Source of the DNA: Sipunculus nudus
Lineage: Eukaryota; Annelida; Sipuncula; Golfingiida; Sipunculidae
Assembly (NCBI GenBank): GCA_026874595.1
Contig: CM049306.1
Coordinates: 30,929,519 to 30,993,518 of the forward strand
Length of the DNA: 64,000 bases
Direction: 5' to 3'
Shown one piece after another: positions 25,601-37,600 of the stretch (the stretch's first letter is position 1; each line of letters opens with the position of its first letter). Position numbers and translations under genes: made by a program. Below the pieces are notes generated by a model. That model had not been told where the DNA came from and made no database searches. It worked only from the letters and a program-made list of their open reading frames with translations.

Positions 25601-28600
25601 GCTTTTAAGAACTTTAGGTTTTGGCATTCATGGAAAAAGGTACAATCGCCCACCACTTGTGTAAAATTTTTGGGTATATTGGTGGACAGTGTGCATATGG
25701 AATTAAAATTGTCAGCTGATAAATTACAGAAATTAAACGAATTGTAAAGGTCGTTTTTCAAGCGAAGAAAAGCAACAAAACGCGAACTTCAAGCTCTGTG
25801 CGGTATTTTGGCATACTGTTCAACGGTAGTGCGATGTGGACGCACCTTCTCCCGAAGGATAATTAATTTGACTAACTCTGTGTCGGAATGGAACCATAAG
25901 GTACGGTTAAACGAGGAATTCCGTAAAGATATTCAATGGTGGCTCCAATTTGCATCTTGGTTTAATGGCAAGGCAAAAATAATTGATACCGCTCAATGTG
26001 CGGAGATGTGCTTTCATTGCGATGCATCATATTCGGGATTTGGTGCATATTGTTACTCTGACTGGTTCGCAGGAGTCTGGGATCAGGGTAATCCGTATAT
26101 CCAGCGTGGATCTGCGACTCTCCGTGGTGGGTGTACCCTCGTATACCAGAATCGGCTGACGGAAATATAAATGTACTGGAGTTGTTTCCCGTGTTGATGG
26201 CTGCTGAACGATGGGGCATCAGTTGGCGAAACAAACATGTGGTTGCTTATACTGATAATACGCAAGTGATGTACATGCTCAATACAGGCCGCAGCCGTAA
26301 TAAAGTCGCCATGGGATTGCTTCGGCAGCTGTTTTGGTTAGCGGTGAAAAACAATTTTTATATATCCGCGAGGTACATAAACACGCATGATAATTCAGCT
26401 GTGGACGCGTTGAGCCGATTAAGCGATCCGCGATCATTCATGCGACTTGTGCCTGATATTGTGATATAGTAAGTAACGCATGTGTATTTTCAGAGAAACT
26501 GAGACAGGATTTAGACACCGATGTGATTATCGCAAGATGCAAGGCCCTGTCTGATTCTTCATACAAAACCCGCTTGAGTCAGTGGAAACACTACCTGCGA
26601 TTTTGTCAAATCATGAATGAGGCACCGCTGCCGGCAACTCCGGACCATATATCAAGGTATGTCATTTACATGGCTAGAGCTATGCGATATACAAGTATTG
26701 AAAACTATCTGAGTGCTGTGGTATACTTGCATAAGCTTTATGGCTACCAGTGCCCTGATATACGCGAGTCATTTGCCACTCGGACAACGCTGAGAGGTAT
26801 TCGTTGCATTTTAGGACACAAAATTCATAGAAAACTGCCGATTTCGGTCCAGCTTCTTTTCAGGATGTTTTTACAGTTAGATTTGATGTGCCAGAATGAT
26901 GTTGCCTTGTGGGTGTGCATACTTTGTGGTTTCAGAGCATTGCTGCGTAAAGCAAATTTAGTCCCAAAAATTCAGTCACAGGAAGGGCAGTATTTAACAA
27001 GGAGTGCCATTGAATTTACCGAATGGGGCATGATTCTCCGCGTGACCCGCAGTAAGACCATTCAATACCAAGAGAGGATCTTGGAAATCCCCGTGGTCAG
27101 TTGGCGAAATAAACATGTGGTTGCTTATACTGATAATACGCAAGTGATGTACATGCTCAATACAGGCCGCAGCCGTAATAAAGTCGCCAAGGGATTGCTC
27201 TGGCAGCTGTTTTGGTTAGCGGTGAAAAACAATTTTTATATATCCACGAGGTACATAAACACGCATGATAATTCAGCTGTGGACGCGTTGAGCCGATTAA
27301 GCGATCCGCGATCATTCATGCGACTTGTGCCTGATATTGTGATATAGTAAGTAACGCATGTGTATTTTCAGAGAAACTGAGACAGGATTTAGACACCGAT
27401 GTGATTATCGCAAGATGCAAGGCCCTGTCTGATTCTTCATACAAAACCCGCTTGAGTCAGTGGAAACACTACCTGCGATTTTGTCAAAGCACGAATGAGG
27501 CACCTTTGCCGGCAACTCCGGACCATATACCAAGGTATGTCATTTACATGGCTAGAGCTATGCGATATACAAGTATTGAAAACTATCTGAGTGCTGTGGT
27601 ATACTTGCATAAGCTTTATGGCTACCAGTGCCCTGATATATGCGAGTCGTTTGCCACTCGGACAACGCTGAGAGGTATTCGTCGCATTTTAGGACACAAA
27701 ATTCATAGAAAACTGCCGATTTCGGTCCAGCTTCCTTTCAGGATGTTTTTACAGTTGGATTTGATGTGCCAGAATGATGTTGCCTTGTGGGTGTGCATAC
27801 TTTGTGGTTTCAGAGCATTGCTGCGTAAAGCAAATTTAGTCCCAAAAATTCAGTCACGGGAAGGGCAGTATTTAACAAGGAGTGCCATTGTATTTACCGA
27901 ATGGGGCATGATTCTCCGCGTGACCCGCAGTAAGACCATTCAATACCAAGAGAGGATCTTGGAAATCCCCGTGGTCAGTGTTGCTATTTCGCCGGTTTGT
28001 GCTGTGTATTATATCCGGCGGCATATTCTGGAAGTACCCACGCACCGCGACAGTCCAGCAGTTCTTTACAGCGATAAAAAAGGTCGGACACGACCTCTCA
28101 CCCATACATACCTGGTTACTAGGCTACGCGAGTTGTTGCGGGCTGCTGGTGAAGACCCACGTGCTAACAGTGGCCATAGTCTTTGCAGGAGTGGAGCAAC
28201 CTTCATGCATAGTGTTGGGATTCCGATTGAGAACATTCAGTTGACTGGGGACTGGCGCAGCCTCGCCGTTCTTGACTATATTACTCGCCCGCTGGCTCAA
28301 AGACTTGGTAGTGAACTGACCGTTGCTAACGCTCTCAATGGTTATTGGTAGAAAATGTGCGAATGAGTTTTAACGGCATTAGATTCGATATGTATGGATT
28401 ATTATATGTTGCAGTGATTCACAATACATATTTTTTTTTTCCCGTGCTTACCGTAGTAATAGTCTTGTTGACTAAAACGGGGGTAATGAGATGTCATATG
28501 CATGTACAACTTGTTTTCTGCCTGACTTCCCCGCAACACACAATCTACCTATTTTTATTATCTTACCTGGCGGCTTTGGCGGGGAGTTTGCGTCTTGCGG

Positions 28601-31600
28601 CTCCCGGCCATAGCACCCTCTTGGTATTCCTTATCTTTGTATGATGTGTAAGTACATTATGGAAGGTATAATGGGAATGCGGTCCCATTATACAAGTATA
28701 ATGGAATGCACCTTAACACGCTGATCACCGTTGTACACTGGGAAGGTTCGCGGGGGGGGGGGGGGGGTTAATTAGTATTCATGCACACATGTTCAACTGT
28801 GTCGGCATGTGTCGTTAGTCGGCCACGCTGGTCATTTTCAGTGTAGGTGGTGACGGGGGGCCACACGTTTAATTTTTTTTTTTTTTTTTCTTTTCAATGT
28901 ATTTGTATACTGGTTGATTTCATGTAACTGTATTTTGAATACACGGCGGGGAGTTTGAGTCTTGCGGCTCCCAGCCATAGCACCTCTTGGTATTCCTTAT
29001 CTTTGTATGATGTGTAAGTACATTATAAATTAGTCATCTATAATTATGTGACATGACATGACTGACAACAATGATGTCACATACTGCTTGCAGTTTGCAG
29101 AAACAGGAACATAGCTATAGGTCTGTCAGGCAAAAGGCTGGGTATTATTTGCTACTGTGGTTGGCTCTATATTTACAGGGCTAAATCTTTGCGCTCAAGC
29201 AATTTTTCATAGTTTCACAGGGTTCTATTTTCATGATGGGGCATATATTAATTAACACCAAAACAGGTATGAATTCTCTATTGCACAAAGTTATGTTCTG
29301 CTCAAACAATGACTATCATTAACGGAATCTGGCTATCCCGCTTCATAGGAGCGTTGGTTTCACAGCTTGGCCATAACATATCATAAACATAAATAGGAAC
29401 CTCTGCTCTACCTTGATCATATCATGTTTGGATTACGTAATAGAAACATCATTTTATGAAAATAACAAGTTGGTTATGGAAGGGACCATATCCCTGAAGC
29501 AGCCACGCACAGAAGGTCTGCCTGATACTTGTGAGTGTGAAGAAAGAGCAGAGTTATTCTTAGCAGCAAATGATCAGATGGACCGACAGCCGACAAAGCA
29601 TAAGCGGGTTTAGTTCAAGTAGTTCGACCAAGACAAACGGCTTGCAATTGCAACAGAATAAATAAAATCAGAAATGCAGAACTGCAGTTGAGAACCAAGC
29701 ATTTTTTTTTATAAAATTAGAAAATTTTTTATAAAATCTTGTACTGAGATTCAGCTGTTCTTGGGCTTGGGTCTACAGATGCGCTGTGTTGTGTAGAATG
29801 GCTCCATATGAATATCAATGTAAATTTGTTGATGGTCACTATAATAGGTCCAAATTCCATGAGATGTTGGAAGTGGAGAAAGATTTGTCCAAACATGGTC
29901 TAAATGAGAGCCACTGTGGTGCATTGGGCTAGTGTATCCTTTTCTGGGGAATCTTCAAATTGTCTGTACAAAGTATGCTGTGAAAATGTAATGCTGCTGT
30001 ACACAAGTGACTCGAAAAAGATTCTTCCATTTCTGGCCTGCTGAAGGAGACACCAGCAACTGAATACCAGACTGTGTACCGGTATTACTTTTTTTTCCCT
30101 TCTTAACCAAATATCAATAAGCTTCTCCCTTAGGCCATGGGTGATACATATTATGTTTGAATCCTATTCATCATATGTTAGGTGCAAGTTCTGTGAGTGT
30201 TAGTTAAATTGTTAGCGAGCTATTTGGTTAACATCATTTTAGCATTATCACCCCTGTGACCTCAAAAATCCATCAAGGTCACCCATCTTCAAACATGATG
30301 CAGCCCATCAAAAGGTCTATCACTGCCATGAGTCTGGGGACCTTATATGAAATACTTTTTACCAGTTATTGTGTTAACAATGTGTGTCCTTTTGCATGCA
30401 TATTTGCTAAGAGAGCACAACCTTACTAGGTGTTCAGTAATGGTTTTTACCGCATAACTTACAGAAAAATGGCTGACTATGACCATATATCATGCCTCGA
30501 GCCTGTCCTACTGTTAAGGTGGAACAAACAATTATGGTTACAATTATGTTTTCTGCCCTGCTGAAAGAGGGACCTAAAATTTAACACCAAGCTGTGAATA
30601 ACTTTTTCCACCTCCAGACCCCAAAATCAATAGGGATCTTCCATAATTGATGGTTAATACATATTTCAGGTTTGAACTCAATCCATTATCCTAACTGGAA
30701 TTATCATCTGGAAAAGAATTTGTGGACGGCGGACGGATGGACAGACGGACGGCACGACAGACAGACGGACAGGTCGATTATTATAGGGCACCCACTTTTA
30801 AAGTGGGGCCCTTATAACAAGCCAACCACAGTATGTATGTGTAACCTAGGACAGTAAAGTCATGACATCAAGGGTTTGTAATTGTTAGACACTTTTATTA
30901 GGATTGTTTAACTGTGACTGATACCCCTTACCAGTTTCTCTGCTGCAGTGTTCTCAATGAACCTGGAACCATGACCTGGATTCCCTGTACAGTTCACTCT
31001 CACCCCTACAATTAAATATACGAATATGTAAAACAACTGATCTGTATTCTGAATCAAGTTATCAAAGGTACACAGTGTGTCTTTTATGGGTATGTGATGA
31101 GAGTTTGGATCAATGTTATAGTTCTTCAATACTTACTACTGTTAATTTGCACATATATAAAATATTGTTTTTAATTAAATTGGCAGAAATTGCTGATACA
31201 GTCACAGCTATTTATCACAGAAACAAAATCTTTACCTGGTGAAAATAATGAAGCCTTTGTAAAAGTGTCCTGTTCATATTCCATCGAGGGTGCAAAATAA
31301 GAGATTTCATGGTATTTTCTGAAATCTTGTGCCACATTTTCTAGTTAAAGCTTTATACTATATGACATTGAACTAAAACTTCCCTGTCTTTGACTTAAAC
31401 ATTTACTAAATTTCCAAATGATATCTGTCTGACTTTAAATGTCTGAAACTGATATGAACTCCTCTTGTCCCAGATTTTTTTTCCATCATGTTGTTACAGA
31501 AAGAAATACATTATACTCACACCAAGGTGACCTCTCTCCATAGAAGACAGTGAATGCATCAGTTGGATTTGCCAGACCTGGTAAAAATGTAGAGGCATTT

Positions 31601-34600
31601 ATTACATACATTTACAATACTTTAAAAAATCTGCCACCACTAAATTGTTTACACTTACATATGAAGTTAAATTTTCAGTGACTGCTTCAGCAGAACTTTC
31701 ATTTTAAACACATGCATGGTATGAGCATCTGTGTCCTTTTAAAGAAAAAATTTAAATCAAATAACATTTTCTCGGATGACTCATATTTCAGCAAGTGTCC
31801 TTTCAACTGCAAGTAATGTTTCATTGCAGTAACAAACAGCAGAAGGAATATGATAAAGAAGTGGTGAATATTGCTGCTATGGTGATTTACTTACATATCA
31901 CAAGATGAATTTGGACGAAAAACACTGATACATTTACCACACAACTAATGTTTGTTTTTGGCATATAATCAGCTCTGCTTAATAATTACTTAATTTAAGA
32001 TTTCTCATTTATTTTCCATGATTAAAATGTCCTGCAGAGGACATTCTTTAAATTTTTCATTACTTGCTAATCTATGGCTATACCACTGTCAGAGGTGGCT
32101 ACAAATTCTCTTGCAATACAAATATTCAAATTTATTTAAATATCAATGACCAATAATCAACAAGACCATATCTCTGTAAAGCCAGCTTAAAAAGATATAT
32201 CAGTAAGTACAGAACTGTTCATAAGATAATTAGCAATATGCAGTTAAAGGAAAATAATAACAATATTGAGAGAGCAATAATTTTGAAAAAACATGATACA
32301 TGAAAAATGAAATGTTGCAAATAGGGAATATATTCTTTTTTTTTACAGTCGCTCAATTAATCAATGAAGTACTTCAATGTCACACCTTCCCTTATCATAT
32401 ATATGACAAGGTACCTTCATCAAGGGCAAATCCAATATTCATGTTCTTAAAGTCATCAGTCTCCATAAACTTCATCATCCCTAACTTGCCACCTATTTCC
32501 TCATCTTAAAAAGAAAGAAAGAAATAAAGATCATAAGCTTTCTAGTCACTCATTTATAGGTCCAACTATAAACAATGCCTGTGTTTATAATATATAGATG
32601 TCAAAAGCACTGTAAAATATACACATTTCAATTATGATAACAGAAAATTGGTACTCATATAGGTAAATAGTTTATCAAATTATATTGACAGAAAAATTAT
32701 ACTCATAAAAAACAATGCAGACCCCAAAAAAGACAACATATGAAAATTATTAATATTATTATATGAAAATTTCTGCTTTTTAGTATTCTTTAGGTCATGG
32801 TATAAACAATATTAGTTAATACAATATATATATACATCAAAAGAGTTTTGAAAAATATCACATAACACATTCAAAATTTACAGTTTTGTTGACAGAAAAA
32901 TTATGCTCACAAAGATAACACAGATCTGAAGACTGCTCTGGGATCTACTGTGATAAATGTTATTACCAAGAATAACCCTTCATAACTTACCTGGCACAAA
33001 CGTGAGGTATAACGTTCTTGAGAAAGTTTTGCCTTGTGCCTTTAGTCTCCTGATAGCTTCCAAATACCTAAAAGTGAGAAGGTAAAAAGATTAATAGTGT
33101 AACAACTTTTTATTATCTCCTTATCATCCATAACAGTCCTTGACCGAAAAAGCCCAATATACAAACGTGGGAAGAGGTTTTAAAATATGGAAGGTTTTGC
33201 CTTTATACAAATAATAAATCAAACACCCATTATTTTGATGGAAACATTGTGTTAAGTAAGCCAAACCTCTGAGACAATCATGGGGCTTAATATACAGTGC
33301 TGGGGTGACATACTCTGACACTCACAAGCATGTATTTTTCTCATATACAGAAAAAATCCTGACACTCATGACCCAATAGTCTAGTAACACTTAGGCAGGT
33401 ACTCACATACTACTCAGATACATAAACCAACCTGGCACAATCATAAGATTTACACACAAACACCCCGGAAGTTTACTGTTAGCACACTACTCTGGTAGAT
33501 ACACTACACTATAGCTTCTATTCTGACACTCAAACTACTCAGATACACAAACAACTCAGGTGCTCAAATTACTGTTATTAACAAACCTCAACCATACTAG
33601 GCAAGTAATTAAGCAAATTACACAAAGATACCTTCTCCTATGGTACTCAAACTACTCAACTGATTAACCTAATTACTAACAATACTTGAGCAGCTAATTA
33701 GGCTATGTACAGAGTGAGTACCTGGAGACTGGAGAGCTAATACCAAACAACATAAAGAGCTGACACTATAACTCAGCTGAGAGCGACAAACAACAAACTG
33801 ACATCAAACTGAGGGCTACCAATGGGGATTTTATTCTGAGCCTACCTTTTTGATATTAAACCAACATGTCACTGTACTACTCAAGTCAGGATATAAAAGC
33901 TGAACTGCTCATCTGAGCTGAGCAGATTCATTCTGGTACTCAACTGAAGTGAGTAGAATCACTGATACTCAGTATGGCATTTAGAGAGGCTAACAGTATT
34001 TACAAACAATTTGTCTCTACACAGAGGAAACTGAAGAGGGCAGAACAACAACTGAATCTGCTGGGAGAGAAGATGGAACAAGTCACAGCACGTTACCAGA
34101 AGTCAGAGAAATCTTGTGCCTGGGGCTGTCGTTACAACAACCGTATTGAGCTGGCTGTGCTGCATGAGACAAGGTCTCACTACTGGCGCTACTGTGTCAG
34201 TCTGAAGGAACAGTTACGATGTCTGCAGCAAGAAATGAAAGAAATCTACCACAAGAAAAGCTAAGAGATTATAGGCTTGGTTCACTGGTCTGAAACTGAT
34301 ACACAAAAAGGCTCTTTTAAGAGCCAGCAAAAAATTTTGGTCTAGGTGTTATTTCACTTTTCATGTACCAGTCTCTGATTCTCTCTCTCTCTCCCTTTAT
34401 CACTCTTATACACAAATACATGAATTTAAGGTATGCTTAAATTTAAAGTTCTTTTAGATATTATTTTTATATGGATAAAAAAAGTCACATTATATCACAG
34501 ATTTGATTTTACAATGTTATTCTACATCTCACACTATAATAAGATAAGATCACTGAGCCAACAGGAATTTCAATTTTAGTTTAAAAATTTTATTCTGACC

Positions 34601-37600
34601 CTACCTTTTATAGGAATGGTTTAAACAAGTTTAGAGAATAAAGGCTACACAATTTTCTCTATACAATTTGCTTATATAACATATAACCTGTGAGAATACA
34701 GGCTCATGAATGATAATTTTATTCACCCAATGTATGATAAAGTATTTCTCACAAACTAGATACAAACAGAGATTAAGGAATCATTTTTAGCAATTCTGAA
34801 TAATAGAAATTTAAGGTCCTCTTTACATGAGTCACATATCAACAGTTTCAAAATAAAGACAAAGCAACAATGATGCAAAATTTCTAGGGAATGCATGGGG
34901 TAAATTATTGTTTTTATAAAGCAGTTTGTGGTCACAAACATATGAATATATTGCCTTTCTGTGGATCTGCTTGAAATAGGTCTCTTAAACTTGAATTTTC
35001 AATACATTGCTCTTCAGTTACTATCACCAATGTCTTCCCGAAATGTTTGCTCCCAGAATGTCTACACTTATTTTATCTAGTACAGAAGGTGACTCAAAAT
35101 CCAAAATGTCAACAGGCATATTGTGTAATTCTGAAAATGAAAAAAAAAATACAAACAGCACTTTCTCATCAAGATTTATTATATAATCTTGCATTATGAA
35201 CATGTGTGAGTGCATCCAATACTAAAGAATTAAGGTTGTTAAGTTTGTATAATTAATTAATGGTGGTACCTAGCAGGATAGCAGGATTCAAGTTTTGTTA
35301 ATTACCTGTGACTAATTAATTCGTTACTGGACAAATTAAAGGACTTCAAAGCTCTTGTTAAAACACCTTTAATGGTATATCATATATATTGTAATGCTGG
35401 TATATCATATAATATATGAATTCTATGAAGGGACAGTATAGAAATTCAGGGAAGTGCTTTATGACCCTGTTATTGGTAGACCATATCGAGTAGACATTAT
35501 AGGAGTGACCCTGAATCAGTGGGACATTTTGGGACACAATCTCTAAAACTTACAATAGATATTTTGTGATTAGATCTTTTGTGTTTGAACAACTATCACA
35601 ATGGAATGACAAAGGAAAATAAAGACTTACTGAATTCCCACACATTTCATGTCCTGAAAATAAGGATAATATTTGTTACCATACACTCAGAAAAAAGCTT
35701 CAAAATACAAAGACATTCTTATCAAGCTCTGGTAATTTAAACTTCACCATATAACAAGAGCCTATAAAAATAAGGGAGAATATGATGTATACTCCTGTAG
35801 GATTTGAATGTTCAAATGTCTTATCCTTATGGGTTTATTTGATTTCACAATGTCTGAACTCTTCAATTCCTCAGGCCCCTTTACCAAAAGTCCATGATGA
35901 TCTGGGAATGTAAAAGAAGTGGACCCTGAATCACTGAAAAAACATTGAAAAACCTCATCAATATTTCATAATCGATGATGGTGCCACTCACCCATTGTCA
36001 CAAAACTCCTCTGTGGCTCCGTCTCATAAATACCTGATTTGGTCTTGAAGTGTCCAATATGATGCCAAACATGTCCTATTGGGTATCATATCCTATATTT
36101 CCCAATAATTTGTGAGAAATTTGATATTTTTTCATGAGAGGGCTACTGTAGTATTATCTATCAGAAGTTACTCCAGTGAATCCAGTTTGCCACATTGAAA
36201 ACCAGGCAGGTTTGAATTGGCCTCAGAAAAATCCATCCACAACTAAGCAAGAAGGACCTGTCCCACCACAAGAATGGGTAATATACTTGTTTGATTTTAA
36301 ATGATACATTTCCTACCTGGGTCCCTCTGGCATATATGTCCCCATTCTGCTCCTTTACAGCTTCAAAGGCGTCACATTTCCAGTGCTCCTGTAATAAGGA
36401 ATGGATCACAGCTATACAAAATCTCATAAATCTGAATCACAGTTTTTCTGAATGATGCAAAATTTTACTTCCAAATTTGCTTTTAGTACTGGCTACTGGC
36501 TGAAGAGGTCATACTGATTACTGATATGTCATTCTATATTTGATTAATATTTATATGACATGAGTATTATGAAATTTCATCTAAATAACTGAAATGATTA
36601 TCACATCTAATAAAATACTTTGGCTGCCAACCACATTTATTTCCCTCTGCCTTGTTAGAATTCAGCACACAGCCATGTCATCAAGCCTACTTGCACCTAT
36701 GCTGACCTGAAAGACTGGGACTACATCTGTATGAGAGTTGAGCAGGATGGACTTGAGGCTCGGGTCTGTCCCTGGTAGAATCATTGTCACCACAGGCCTA
36801 CCAGGATGCACCTGAAAAAATAACAACTACGTAAGGAAAAATCAAGGAGGCATGACCCGTAATTCACCCAAATGAATTAAGTAAATATGTGAACATGGGC
36901 ATCAGACTCAATACCTAATTGTTAAAAGAAGGATATGTCAAAAGCTGGGATTACTCCATCTTTATTCAAGCTGCCCATTAATTTTCTCTTCTGAAAAAGC
37001 CATTAACAACAAATTGTGCGTCACAGTTGTCTTGGACAACAGTGTTATGATCTTTTGGCAAAAGGGCGAATTTAAAATACAGCACTTGAATATACTAGTA
37101 GACTGGCAGAGTCAGTACAGCTGATATGACTTTAAAATTACTCCCACTGAGAGAGCCATCAAACTTGCCCTCTCTGTGTTGCAATGCTTAGGACAGGTAC
37201 AGCCACCTAGCAGCAAGTTATAAAACTAATTTACAGCTCTTTGACCAGCTCTGGGTTTTATCTATCCCTACCACCAGTGTGCTCACTTTTGCTTACACTC
37301 CTACAATGTATATACAGTTATATCTGTTGATACATTGGATCATGTTTTATTTTAAGCATTTTAGTAAAGCCCTGGCAGAGGCAATGTACACTGCCTGGTA
37401 TCATCACTTAAATCATGAAACATAGAGAAATCATGTCACCTTTAGGATAAACACTAATGTATTAGCATTTGGAATGACTGACAGATAATTAACATTTGTT
37501 TCCATCCAAGGCTGACACACTCACATTGTTTAAACTCACATCAGCTGGAGGATACCTCACTGCTCCCTACTGGCATTAAAATATCAAACATCCAATTTCT

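Larger units (their letters stand above)
23429..29026 (+). mobile_element. Ngaro-like tyrosine-recombinase retrotransposon, decayed
   Basis: Layout is A1 (23429-23653), gag, reverse transcriptase, RNase H, tyrosine recombinase, then B1 (28578-28660), A2 (28659-28880), B2 (28945-29026). This A1-genes-B1-A2-B2 order is the split direct repeat known from Ngaro/PAT-type members of the DIRS order, and differs from the inverted termini of DIRS1. No methyltransferase frame lies between the recombinase and B1, which favours Ngaro over PAT. The element fills part of ACY1 intron 9 in the opposite orientation. Stops and frameshifts mean this copy cannot make all its proteins. Confidence 0.88.

Noticed and set aside
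28345-28644. Hydrophobic 99-codon frame after the recombinase
   Set aside because: It overlaps repeat B1 and has low-complexity hydrophobic content; no sign of the methyltransferase or hydrolase domain found in some relatives.
34310-34325. Rho-independent-type terminator reading of the hairpin
   Set aside because: The context is a split-gene animal genome and the stem/loop size fits the histone mRNA hairpin; bacterial termination does not apply.
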